Virus record (IMG/VR): IMGVR_UViG_3300033143_003819
Coordinates: 1 to 21,576 of that record
Origin: a virus
Strand: one strand, 5' to 3'
Length of the DNA stretch: 21,576 nucleotides
A model generated the notes under the pieces. It saw only the letters and a program-made list of their open reading frames with translations, did not search any database and was not told the origin of the DNA. Position numbers and translations under genes: made by a program. Of this stretch, positions 4,714-11,984 are shown in pieces. Positions within the stretch are counted from its first letter, which is position 1. Each line of letters begins with the position of its first letter.

Positions 4714-6172
4714 TGTTAATGTTGAAAAGCGGATAATCACCGGAATGATTGTATCAAAAGAGTTTATGCAAAGCATATATCCCTTGATTGATTTTGCTTA
4801 TTTCAAAAGTTCATTCACAAGGAGAGTAGCTTATTGGGTTTATGACTTCTACGAGGCATACGAAGAAGTGCCGTTTGATGACATCCAAAGCATATTCAAC
4901 GCAGAAGAGCCAAAGCTAAAGGAAGAAGAAGCAAAACTCATATCAAAACTGTTGACTCGAATATCAAAGCGATATGCACAGGACAAAGGAATAAATTTAC
5001 CATATCTATTAGACCAGACAGAACTTTATTTCAAGACAAGAGAGCTTGAAATAACATCTGGTAATTTAAAAGTCCTGTTGGAAAAAGGGGATATCAAAGG
5101 AGCAGAAGACCAGCTATCTTCCTTTAGGAAGATTCAAAAGCTTACCTCCGAATGGATAGACCCTTTTGATAATAATGAAATAGACGAAACATTTAACCAA
5201 ATGGATGAAGAGTTTCTTGTTCTTCCGGGGAAGCTCGGAGAGTTCATAGGAAATTTGGAACGAGATTGGTTGATAGGCATATCAGGAGCATTCAAAAAAG
5301 GAAAGACATGGTTTCTGCAAGAGTTTGAACTTATGGGAATTTTGTGTAATTTAAAAGTCGCTCACTTCTCCCTTGAAATGAATAAACAACAAACAAAAGA
5401 GCGATTGTATAGAAGAATGACTGGTGGATATGAAGAAGGGGAAAGGCTCGTCTTTCCTTGTTTTGACTGTGTAAAAAATCAAGATGATTCCTGCGAGTTA
5501 GACCAAAGAGTGTGCGATGAACCAAGTCCAGAAAAGTTTAATGAAGAAGACACTTATTTGCCATGTACTGCTTGTAGAAATGATGGAACAGACAACTACG
5601 AAACAGCGTCATGGGCAGAGATGTTGGATGCACCGTCGTTTGATGTTAGCTCAGTTGGAAGAACACTCGAAGCGTGGCAGAAAAGCTATAATGACTTGCT
5701 GCGAATTAAAATCTATCCGAGATTTTCTGCCAATATTTCAGACGTAAAAAGAGATTTAGATTTACTGGAACAACTGGAAGATTTTGTCCCAGATATAATC
5801 CTAATTGACTATGCAGATATTCTAAAACCAGAAGAGGACAATTCTGTTGGTATCGACAAGGAAGACAGAACATGGATTGCTCTTTCTCAATTGGCAGCGG
5901 AACGTCATGCCCTTGTCATTGCTCCGACACAAGTAACAAAAAGTGGTCAGGATGTTTCCCGACTAAAAGTAGAACATACTGCAAAATGGGTAGGAAAGCT
6001 TGCACATGTGGACGGAATGATGACTTTAAATCAAACAGATGAACAAAAGGAATCTGGCATTATGGGAGTGGGGTGGATGTTACACAGACACAAAAAATTT
6101 GATGCAAATGCGACTGTAACGGTATTACAAAAATTAATGGTAGGACAAGCAAACTTAGACAGCGAAATATGA
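4682..6172 (+). CDS. DnaB-like replicative helicase with Cys-rich insertion
   Basis: 496 residues. Residues about 1-150 are a helical DnaB-type N-terminal domain. The RecA-like motor follows: Walker A GAFKKGKT (202-209), 'AHFSLEMN', the hallmark FSLEM of DnaB-family helicases, Walker B 'IILIDYAD' (372-379), 'IALSQLAAERHALVIAPTQVTKSG' (motif H3) and a C-terminal 'LHRHKKF' that could carry the arginine finger. Between FSLEMN and Walker B, about residues 255-310, is an insertion with six cysteines (260, 263, 271, 278, 295, 298) including two CxxC pairs, probably zinc binding; usual DnaB proteins lack it. It unwinds the fork and would be loaded by the O-like initiator. ATG 4682 has a weak site (AAAGGGTGG) and overlaps the preceding gene; ATG 4745 is an alternative start. 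Confidence 0.88.
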   Translation: MPRLIKRKKTDVNVEKRIITGMIVSKEFMQSIYPLIDFAYFKSSFTRRVAYWVYDFYEAYEEVPFDDIQSIFNAEEPKLKEEEAKLISKLLTRISKRYAQDKGINLPYLLDQTELYFKTRELEITSGNLKVLLEKGDIKGAEDQLSSFRKIQKLTSEWIDPFDNNEIDETFNQMDEEFLVLPGKLGEFIGNLERDWLIGISGAFKKGKTWFLQEFELMGILCNLKVAHFSLEMNKQQTKERLYRRMTGGYEEGERLVFPCFDCVKNQDDSCELDQRVCDEPSPEKFNEEDTYLPCTACRNDGTDNYETASWAEMLDAPSFDVSSVGRTLEAWQKSYNDLLRIKIYPRFSANISDVKRDLDLLEQLEDFVPDIILIDYADILKPEEDNSVGIDKEDRTWIALSQLAAERHALVIAPTQVTKSGQDVSRLKVEHTAKWVGKLAHVDGMMTLNQTDEQKESGIMGVGWMLHRHKKFDANATVTVLQKLMVGQANLDSEI

Positions 6173-6183
6173 AAGGAGGTGAA

Positions 6184-6540
6184 GTGAAATACTTAATAAT
6201 TTTTATTGGGCTGATGTGTGTTGGCTGTGCAACTGACCCTTGGACAAAAAATCAAAAAGTATTATATGGAGTGTCCTTGGGTTTGAAGGCTATGGATTAT
6301 GGACAAACATTGGATATAGCTTCTAAACCAGAAAAGTACTCTGAAATAAATCCTATGGTGGGGGAACATCCCAGTCGGGGAAGAGTAACATCCTATTTTA
6401 TAGGGTCTACTTTAGTCTATACTTTTATATCCCATGTATTGCCTTCAGACTACAGAACAGTTTGGCTAATAAGCTCTGTGGCTGTATCAGCGTATTTTGT
6501 TAATCATAATTACAGTATAGGATTACGAGTTAATTTTTGA
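6184..6540 (+). CDS. Small lipoprotein-like membrane protein
   Basis: I prefer GTG 6184 because AAAGGAGGTGAA (6172-6183) reads as its ribosome site; an ATG at 6169 would put that site inside the coding sequence. Product about 118 residues: short hydrophobic N-terminus 'YLIIFIGLMCVGC' ending in a VGC that could be a lipobox (position -3 is Cys, so imperfect), then 'MDYGQTLDIASKPEKYSEINPMVG', 'HPSRGRVTSYFIGSTLVYTFISHVLP' and a second hydrophobic stretch 'TVWLISSVAVSAYF'. The QT...E.NP.(V/L)G..PS core is one I recognise from small proteins in many phages and bacteria, function unknown. Probably membrane attached. It overlaps the helicase stop only if the 6169 start is used. Confidence 0.65.
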   Translation: MKYLIIFIGLMCVGCATDPWTKNQKVLYGVSLGLKAMDYGQTLDIASKPEKYSEINPMVGEHPSRGRVTSYFIGSTLVYTFISHVLPSDYRTVWLISSVAVSAYFVNHNYSIGLRVNF

Positions 6541-6573
6541 TGAGTACAAAAATATGAAAGGAGGTGAAATCGA

Positions 6574-6894
6574 ATGAAGGAATATTATTATTACATTAGA
6601 GATAAAGAAAATAAACCAACAATTACTATTTGTATTTTGGAAAGGGAAGTTGGTGGGGTTGCAAAAGGGGTTGCTCTTTGTAGCAAAAAAGATATTGTTT
6701 GTAAAAAGGTGGGTAGGAAAATTGCAAAGGAAAGAGCAAAACATGCTATGTTACATGGTAAAGACAGTTGCCCAATTGGAATTAACTATTCCCGTATGCC
6801 ATACGGAAGTTATTCATATTTTGAGGAAACTGGTCCCTTCAAGTCCTCATTTCTGCCCATATTAACAGACTATGAACAAAGTCTGTTTGAATAA
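6574..6894 (+). CDS. Conserved small phage protein of unknown function
   Basis: 106 residues; excellent ribosome site AAAGGAGGTGAA (6555-6566) before ATG 6574. The opening 'YYYIRDKENKPTITICILE' followed by 'VAKGVALCSKKDIVCKKVGRKIAKERAKHAM' forms a two- or three-stranded sheet plus a basic helix; the pattern (YIRD, then KG.A.CS..D...KK.GR.IA..RA) is one I recall from uncharacterised phage proteins. The C-terminus is 'LTDYEQSLF'. No catalytic residue set is evident. The basic helix GRKIAKERAK suggests nucleic-acid contact, by inference. Downstream is a 234-bp AT-rich gap (6895-7128) holding a promoter. Confidence 0.65.
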   Translation: MKEYYYYIRDKENKPTITICILEREVGGVAKGVALCSKKDIVCKKVGRKIAKERAKHAMLHGKDSCPIGINYSRMPYGSYSYFEETGPFKSSFLPILTDYEQSLFE

Positions 6895-7033
6895 AAGTGG
6901 TACTTAAAAACTGCCAAAACACGAAAAAAAATTAATTCGTATATTTGGTAGGGATTGCAAATTTATTTTCGGGAGCAAAAGTCTGATATTGTTAGAAATA
7001 CACACAAAAACACAATTTTTTCAAAAAAAGTGC

Positions 7034-7061
7034 TTGACAATGCGCTGAAACGTGATATTTT
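7034..7061 (+). promoter_or_regulatory. Sigma70-like extended -10 promoter
   Basis: TTGACA (7034-7039), 16-bp spacer, TATTTT (7056-7061), with TGA immediately before the -10 (extended -10 element). About 67 bp upstream of the H1-like gene's ATG. The surrounding 6895-7128 stretch is AT-rich and otherwise empty. Confidence 0.65.
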
Positions 7062-7128
7062 GTGTATAACTCGTAAAGAGAAGTTAAAAAATGCAATTAA
7101 TATCAACACAATTAAAGGAGGTAGAATT

Positions 7129-7692
7129 ATGCCAGACATGAAAGCGGTTAAAGAAGCAATCAAAGCAATTAACGATTCAGGGGAAATTGAGCCTAAAATT
7201 AAAGTAGTTGGAACTTCCAACGAAGATTTGGTATCTCAATTTACTGAAGCAGTTGAAGCCCTTTCGGAAGCAAAGCGGGACATTCCTGATGTTGCCATCC
7301 TTGCTTACAACGCCATTGACGAAGCGACAGAACCGGAAGAAACAGAGCCAGAAAAAAAGACTGTTGTTAAGCCGAAAGCGAAAGCAAAAGCGAAAGCAAA
7401 AGCGAAAGTCACTCCAAAGAAACCCGCATTGAAAGCAAAAACAACTGCAAAAACAACAAAGCCTGCCGCTGCAAAATCCACAGTCAAGAAAGATGACTAC
7501 GGATACGCAGTTGGTTCCAAAGCAAACCTGTTTGCCAAGTCCATCAGCAATAAAACAGGAAAGACAATGAAAGAGGTAAAAGAACTTGCATGGAATGATA
7601 AGAATGCCACTTTCTACGATGTCTTTAATCGTCTTGTCGAAAAGGGTCTCGCTGAGAAAGATGAGAAAACTAACAAGATGACGATCAAGTAA
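7129..7692 (+). CDS. Histone H1-like Lys/Ala-rich DNA-binding protein
   Basis: ATG 7129 follows AAAGGAGGTAG (7114-7124); an upstream in-frame start at 6955 would run through the promoter and is rejected. The 187-residue protein has three parts: an N-terminal helical domain with 'VVGTSNEDLVSQFTEAVEAL' (1-70), a linker 'EPEETEPEKK' followed by a Lys/Ala/Pro tail (about 80-118) with runs of KAKAKAKAKAK, and a C-terminal domain (about 122-187) with 'SKTGKTMKEVKELAWNDKNATFYDVFNRLVEKGLAEKD' that looks like a small winged-helix unit. The tail resembles eukaryotic H1 and bacterial H1-like proteins and would neutralise DNA phosphates. It has its own promoter, suggesting high expression. Likely role: compaction or architecture of phage or host DNA. 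Confidence 0.72.
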   Translation: MPDMKAVKEAIKAINDSGEIEPKIKVVGTSNEDLVSQFTEAVEALSEAKRDIPDVAILAYNAIDEATEPEETEPEKKTVVKPKAKAKAKAKAKVTPKKPALKAKTTAKTTKPAAAKSTVKKDDYGYAVGSKANLFAKSISNKTGKTMKEVKELAWNDKNATFYDVFNRLVEKGLAEKDEKTNKMTIK

Positions 7693-7865
7693 TGGAACGG
7701 CGCAAAACATCATCAGATAGAAGAGAAATATTCGGGCACTATATTGCTCACGACCGACGGTCAGGAATAGTTGATCGTCGGTCGCTTTCTGAAAAGCGTC
7801 TGGAAAGGGCAATCTGTAATTTAATAAAATTCTCAAGGGTATATTTTATAGATGAAAAAAACTAA
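7692..7865 (+). CDS. 57-residue basic protein with duplicated DRRS motif
   Basis: The ATG lies in the TAATG overlap with the H1-like gene's stop, so it can be translated by reinitiation. The frame stays open 57 codons and runs 14 nt into the methyltransferase gene. The protein begins MERRKTSSDRRE, then 'HDRRSGIVDRRSLSEKR', then a helical 'LERAICNLIKFSRVYFI'. Short proteins with repeated (D/E)RRSG are seen in many bacteria and phages, function unclear. The two DRRS segments are encoded by the two arms of a 13-bp hairpin at 7751-7784. Coding is supported by tight packing rather than by homology. Confidence 0.5.
   Translation: MERRKTSSDRREIFGHYIAHDRRSGIVDRRSLSEKRLERAICNLIKFSRVYFIDEKN
7751..7784 (+). 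promoter_or_regulatory. 13-bp hairpin within a small gene
   Basis: CGACCGACGGTCA (7751-7763) pairs with TGATCGTCGGTCG (7772-7784), one G-U pair, 8-nt loop GGAATAGT, followed by CTTTCTG. Loop size and the single wobble resemble the 1986-2023 hairpin. It may be a partial terminator after the strongly expressed H1-like gene, or simply a by-product of the DRRS duplication. Confidence 0.5.
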
Positions 7866-8835
7866 GCTTGTCTTAAAAAAGAAACCAAAGCTTGTCTTGA
7901 AGAAAAAAACAAAAGGATTCAGTGCTGAAGCCTTAGCCAAATCAAGACAAATCAAATCCGAGTTCTTAATTGAGCTTGGCACAAAGAAAGTTCCAACATC
8001 CATCCTTATACATAATCGCACCGAAGTAATATCCAAAACAACGGATACTTCAAGGAAGAAAAGAGGTGGTGGTTATGCTTTTCACTACAAAAAGAATGCA
8101 AGAACAATGCACAGCAATAAAAACTACACTCCGGGTCTTGAGAAGTCAGGACTCAAACTACAAGGAAGAACAAACACTCTCTCGGCATTTCCTCAGAATA
8201 TAGGGAGAATCATCACAAAAATATACTGTCCTGAAGGCGGAACAGTTTATGACCCATTCGCAGGACACAACAGCCGGATGGAGTTGTGTTATAAAGCAGG
8301 AATGAATTATATTGGTGTTGATTTGTGTCACGAATTTATGTTGAACAACATGGAAATGGCAGAAATCCTAAACAAAAGGAACAAAGAATCATTATTGCCA
8401 AGAAAGAACTTTATCAAATTATATGAAGGCAGTTCGGCACATGTTCCTGCTTTCTCAAGTGAAAGTGCCGACTTCACGATCACTTCTCCACCTTATTGGG
8501 ACATTGAATACTATGGTCCCGAAGAGGAGCAGTTAGGAAAATCTCAAACATATGATGATTTCATTGATAATCTAATGCCACACGTTAAAGAAAACTATAG
8601 AATCCTCAAGCAAGGCGCTTACTGTTGCTGGTTTATTAATGACTTCAGGAAAGATAAAGTATTCTACCCATACCACGTGGATTTGTACAGATTATTCATT
8701 GAAGCAGGATTCACACCATTTAATATATACATAGTTGACTTAGGAAATCCGGTGAATGCCGCATTCGTACAGGATATAATTAACAATAAAATATTACCAA
8801 AGAAACATGAATATATATTGGTGTTTAAAAAATGA
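7852..8835 (+). CDS. DNA methyltransferase (N6-adenine or N4-cytosine)
   Basis: 327 residues. Motif I is 'YDPFAGHNSR' (D134-P-F-A-G138), followed by 'YIGVDL' (motif II) and the catalytic motif IV 'TSPPYW' (211-216), typical of amino-methyltransferases acting on exocyclic amines (m4C or m6A). Later strands 'GAYCCWFIND' and the closing 'KKHEYILVFKK' complete the Rossmann fold. The order I then IV fits enzymes in which the SAM site precedes the catalytic motif. The N-terminus carries two copies of a lysine motif, KLVLKKKP and KLVLKKKT, which are outside the methyltransferase fold and similar to tails in other replisome proteins here. No restriction partner is visible in the window, so it is probably an orphan used for protection or regulation. 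The ATG lies within the preceding small gene. Confidence 0.85.
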   Translation: MKKTKLVLKKKPKLVLKKKTKGFSAEALAKSRQIKSEFLIELGTKKVPTSILIHNRTEVISKTTDTSRKKRGGGYAFHYKKNARTMHSNKNYTPGLEKSGLKLQGRTNTLSAFPQNIGRIITKIYCPEGGTVYDPFAGHNSRMELCYKAGMNYIGVDLCHEFMLNNMEMAEILNKRNKESLLPRKNFIKLYEGSSAHVPAFSSESADFTITSPPYWDIEYYGPEEEQLGKSQTYDDFIDNLMPHVKENYRILKQGAYCCWFINDFRKDKVFYPYHVDLYRLFIEAGFTPFNIYIVDLGNPVNAAFVQDIINNKILPKKHEYILVFKK

Positions 8836-9020
8836 AACCAAATTTGACTGATATTATACAACACTTTAAAAAACAAGATGAAATGATTGAAAAGCAACAT
8901 ATGTTAATAAGGTTGCAAGATGCCATAATAAACAGACAAAAGGACGAAATGTCTCAAATGGAAAATTTACTTATAAAGGCACAAAAAGGAATAAAACAAT
9001 GGAGCAAGGAGGCAAAATGA
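8832..9020 (+). CDS. Small coiled-coil protein
   Basis: 62 residues; ATGA overlap with the methyltransferase stop. The sequence is almost all charged/hydrophobic helix ('DIIQHFKKQDEMIEKQHMLIRLQDAIINRQKDEMSQMENLL') with heptad-like spacing of I, L and M. No family recognised. It ends in an ATGA overlap with the next gene. It may act as a dimerising adaptor; this is inference from composition only. Confidence 0.55.
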   Translation: MKPNLTDIIQHFKKQDEMIEKQHMLIRLQDAIINRQKDEMSQMENLLIKAQKGIKQWSKEAK

Positions 9021-9346
9021 ACAAAGCAAAAGCGTATTGTGATTTATTGGAACTGTTTGCAAAGATGACAGACCCACAGTTGCAAACAAAATCAAACAAG
9101 AATGAACAGGCTAAGAAAAATTTAGGACAGGAAATGGTAATAATTGGAACAAACATAGCTCTGTTTGGTTCTGATAAAGTAATCTTCAAGTACATTGATT
9201 GGAGAGTAACTGCAATGGGTGGCGACACAGTAAAGACGATGGATACCTTTTCTGTTTTGATGTTGGAAATGAGAAAAGATTTACTGGGCAAAAAAACGGA
9301 ATTGGTAGCAGAACAAATGCTCGATACAATCTTGGCGGGGAATTAA
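9017..9346 (+). CDS. Unknown small phage protein
   Basis: ATG 9017 has AAGGAGG at 9006-9012; an earlier in-frame ATG at 8999 would use codons containing that site. 109 residues, helical: 'AYCDLLELFAKMTDPQLQ' then 'LGQEMVIIGTNIALFGSDKVIFKYIDWR' and 'FSVLMLEMRKDLLGKKTELVAEQMLDTIL'. The ALFGSD.VI..Y..WR stretch followed by an Asp/Leu-rich helix is one I recall from uncharacterised proteins of bacteria and phages. No catalytic set. It immediately precedes the sliding-clamp gene (one base gap) and is probably co-translated with it. Confidence 0.6.
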   Translation: MNKAKAYCDLLELFAKMTDPQLQTKSNKNEQAKKNLGQEMVIIGTNIALFGSDKVIFKYIDWRVTAMGGDTVKTMDTFSVLMLEMRKDLLGKKTELVAEQMLDTILAGN

Positions 9347-9347
9347 A

Positions 9348-10406
9348 ATGAAAATAAAAAAATCCGAACTGCGGAACATCCTAAACAAACTGAAGCCGGT
9401 CTCGCTAAGGGATGATGTGTTAATTGAAAACTTCTTGGGGCAATTAATCTTCTCGGAACAGGAAATTGCCATCTTCAATGACCAAACATACATGTCATTT
9501 CCAATTAAGACTGACTTAAATTGTGTCGTTAGCTTTACGAAGCTATTAAATTTTATCACGAAGACCACTGGCAAATTTGTGAAGATTGCTGAGGATGAGG
9601 AGAAGGTAAAAATAATCTGTGGAAAGGCAAAGCTATCCTTGAACTCTTTAATGCTGAACGAAATTGACCTTGCAACAATCGAAGAGATAAAAGAATCGTT
9701 GGGGGACGACTCGTTGTATGAATTGCCAGAAGGATTCAGAGAAGGAATAAATGCCTGTGCATTCTCCGCAAGCAAAGACCCTTCCGATGGAGCGTTTGCT
9801 TGTATCTGTATAAATGGCAGCACAATAATGAGTTCAGACAAAACAAGAGCGAGTGTGTGGCAACTGGAACACCCACTATTAAAGACAAAGGAAAACATTC
9901 TACTCAACGCTGACTTGGCTCCAACACTAACAAAACTGGAAGCAACCCACTTTAGAGTATCAAAAGCATGGGTAATATTTATGGATGAAGATTCCTGTAT
10001 GCTTGCAATGAGAAGAATATCTGGGAAGTACCAATTCAAAACAATAATGGATTTAATAAACAACTTTCAGACAGAACAAACGATTGAATTGCCGAAAGAG
10101 TTCAACAGAATCCTTGACTTGGTAATTACAATGACAAGTGAAACAACATATCTTGATAGATTTGTACATATCAAGCTCGAAGACAACGAATTGATATTGT
10201 CCTCAAGCTCCGAGAGTGCTAATATTGAAGAGAAAATCAAAATTGAATACTCTGACACTCCTATATTTATTTCAATCAATCCTACAGCATTACAGGACGC
10301 TTTGAAATTGGTTGGGGGTGCAGTATTAAACAAGGACAATGAAGACAGAAAGGTTTTGTTTGAGACTAAAAACTATAAGCACTTAATCATGTTGAAAAGG
10401 GCATAA
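9348..10406 (+). CDS. DnaN-like sliding clamp
   Basis: 352 residues, close to the 365 or so of bacterial beta clamps, compatible with three clamp domains. The middle contains 'LPEGFREGINACAFSASKDPSDGAFACICINGSTIMSSDKTRASVWQL' (about 123-170), which is the DnaN domain-2 hallmark (a strand, then SKD, then a DGARLA-like strand and S.D..R). The C-terminal domain ends with a strand 'YKHLIML'. It tethers the polymerase to DNA. Start ATG 9348 has GGCGGGG at 9335-9341. The clamp loader lies 3.3 kb downstream and the polymerase directly follows. Similarity to host DnaN is low, so this is a phage-type clamp. Confidence 0.85.
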   Translation: MKIKKSELRNILNKLKPVSLRDDVLIENFLGQLIFSEQEIAIFNDQTYMSFPIKTDLNCVVSFTKLLNFITKTTGKFVKIAEDEEKVKIICGKAKLSLNSLMLNEIDLATIEEIKESLGDDSLYELPEGFREGINACAFSASKDPSDGAFACICINGSTIMSSDKTRASVWQLEHPLLKTKENILLNADLAPTLTKLEATHFRVSKAWVIFMDEDSCMLAMRRISGKYQFKTIMDLINNFQTEQTIELPKEFNRILDLVITMTSETTYLDRFVHIKLEDNELILSSSSESANIEEKIKIEYSDTPIFISINPTALQDALKLVGGAVLNKDNEDRKVLFETKNYKHLIMLKRA

Positions 10407-10606
10407 TGGAAGAATACACCGTTGTATATATATCAGAATTAACAAAGAAAGTTAACAAAAATAGAGAAGATGTATATAAAGCTATGAAATGGGGAAAAGC
10501 ACCAAAACTTAGTGATGGAGATGTTAGAATGGTTGTTGAAACAATGGATGGGTACCACTCTATGGATGGATACCACTCTATGAAGGAAATAAATGACAAA
10601 AAATGA
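10406..10606 (+). CDS. Small protein with a duplicated DGYHSM motif
   Basis: 66 residues; start in the TAATG overlap of the clamp stop. Residues about 8-50 look like a small helix-turn-helix ('VYISELTKKVNKNREDVYKAMKWGKAPKLSDGDVRMVVETM'), which could be a DNA-binding or toxin/antitoxin-like module, uncertain. It then has a direct duplication MDGYHS-MDGYHS coming from an 18-bp tandem repeat. It overlaps the polymerase gene by 14 nt. No family assignment. Confidence 0.55.
   Translation: MEEYTVVYISELTKKVNKNREDVYKAMKWGKAPKLSDGDVRMVVETMDGYHSMDGYHSMKEINDKK
10544..10579 (+). repeat. 18-bp tandem duplication
   Basis: ATGGATGGGTACCACTCT (10544-10561) and ATGGATGGATACCACTCT (10562-10579), one mismatch, in frame. 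Recent slippage-type duplication in the small gene at 10406. Confidence 0.9.
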
Positions 10607-11984
10607 CCAATATGATTTCTTTGAAGAGGATGGGATAGACGAAGCAGACTTTGAAATCACTGAGTCGGCGGATGCTGAGTGTTATAAGTGTGGTCTCTAT
10701 CGTAAGGTAAACTCTCTTATCGTAGCAGAGGCAGCAGGAAGTAATGAAGACAAAGCAGGAAAACAACTTGTAGGCAAAGCAGGACAAAAGAAAAGAGCAG
10801 AGCTTAAAAAGAATGGGCTGGATTTAGATATAGATTTTTGGAAAACGAACGCTTTGGCTTGTCGTCCGTTTGAAAAGACTGAACATGGAACAAAGAACAG
10901 ACCACCAACCAAAGCAGAGTTATCATACTGCCGTCCTCTTGTAACTAAAGCAATTAAAAAATATAATCCTAAGTTTATTTGGTTGCTTGGTGGAAAAGCG
11001 ATTCAATCCTTTTTCATGGGGAAGTTCAAGATTGTGACAGCAAACAGATGGAGAGGGCTTTGCATCCCTGACAGAGAAACGGGCGCATACATTTTACCAA
11101 TGTATCATCCGTCTTATATTATTCGGAGCAGCAAGGATAAAAATCTTGTGTCCTGTTGGATGCGTGATGTAAAGAACGCTGCGGAGGCATTGACATTAGA
11201 GCCGTTTACATTTCAGGATGAGAATAAACAAGTTACCTGCTTGTACGATTTTGATTCTGTTTGTGATGTACTGGATGACATTCTTGAAAAAGAACCAGAA
11301 CATTTAGCATTCGACTATGAAGCAACTGGGCTCAAACCATACGCTCCCGGACACAAAATATCCACAATCTCTGTTTGCTGTGGGGACGAAGCCTTCTCTT
11401 TTCCTTTCGACTACAAAGACCATTGGTCTCCTCTGATGCTCAAACAGATACGAAAGAGATGGCGAAAGATACTACAAAATCCTGACATCGGCAAGATAGC
11501 TCATAACATCAAGTTTGAGGATGTATGGTCATCAACATTATTGAACGTTAAAATCAAAGGATGGTCTTGGGATACGATGCTTGCTGCACACATTCTTGAT
11601 AATCGTTCGGCGTATACTTCCCTGAACTTCCAAACTTACATTAATTTTGGTGTCTTTCCTTATGATGCAAAAGTAAAAAGATTTCTAAAGTCCCAAAACT
11701 CAAATGCTTTTAATAAAATTGAACAAGCACCACTTGAAGACATACTTCATTACAATGGTTTAGATTCCTTGTTTTGTTACAAGTTGTTTAAAGAAAAACA
11801 GTTACCACAATTTGAAGAAGACTATATGATTGGTCCCACAGATAAAAAGAAGTTGATTGATGCATATTATTTACTACATGATGGGACGTTAGCTCTATCT
11901 AAAGTTGAGCAAAATGGCATATGTGTCAATGAAGAGTATTACGTATCTGAACGAAGGAAAAGAAGCCAAACTCTTCCGAGATAA
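10593..11984 (+). CDS. Uracil-DNA glycosylase (family 4)-3'-5' exonuclease part of a PolA-type polymerase (frame broken)
   Basis: 463 residues before TAA 11982-11984. Residues about 28-205 are a family-4 UDG: Cys 30 and 33 (CYKC), 'VAEAAGSNEDKAGKQLVGKAG' (43-63), Cys 90 in 'NALACRP', Cys 113, and 'HPSYIIR' (172-178). All four iron-sulphur cysteines and the HPS motif are present. Residues about 230-405 are a DnaQ-like proofreading exonuclease with D241-Y-E243, 'AHNIKFED' and 'YNGLD' (387-391). It then enters the polymerase domain at 'GICVNEEYYVSE' but ends 11 codons later, while the rest continues in the +1 frame. A fused UDG-exo-pol arrangement is known from SPO1-type phage polymerases. UDG activity could remove uracil from templates. 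The start overlaps the previous gene; there is no strong ribosome site. Confidence 0.85.
   Translation: MTKNDQYDFFEEDGIDEADFEITESADAECYKCGLYRKVNSLIVAEAAGSNEDKAGKQLVGKAGQKKRAELKKNGLDLDIDFWKTNALACRPFEKTEHGTKNRPPTKAELSYCRPLVTKAIKKYNPKFIWLLGGKAIQSFFMGKFKIVTANRWRGLCIPDRETGAYILPMYHPSYIIRSSKDKNLVSCWMRDVKNAAEALTLEPFTFQDENKQVTCLYDFDSVCDVLDDILEKEPEHLAFDYEATGLKPYAPGHKISTISVCCGDEAFSFPFDYKDHWSPLMLKQIRKRWRKILQNPDIGKIAHNIKFEDVWSSTLLNVKIKGWSWDTMLAAHILDNRSAYTSLNFQTYINFGVFPYDAKVKRFLKSQNSNAFNKIEQAPLEDILHYNGLDSLFCYKLFKEKQLPQFEEDYMIGPTDKKKLIDAYYLLHDGTLALSKVEQNGICVNEEYYVSERRKRSQTLPR

Noticed and set aside
5645-5675. A tRNA D-arm-like sequence (GTTAGCTCAGTTGG) in the helicase gene
   Set aside because: It lies in a clear coding frame (DVSSVGRTLEAW) and no acceptor or T-arm can be formed around it. 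Chance similarity.
7177-7836. A 219-codon minus-strand ORF opposite the H1-like gene
   Set aside because: It is the antisense of Lys-rich codons (giving Phe/Cys runs), without ribosome site; the plus-strand gene has a promoter and a strong ribosome site.
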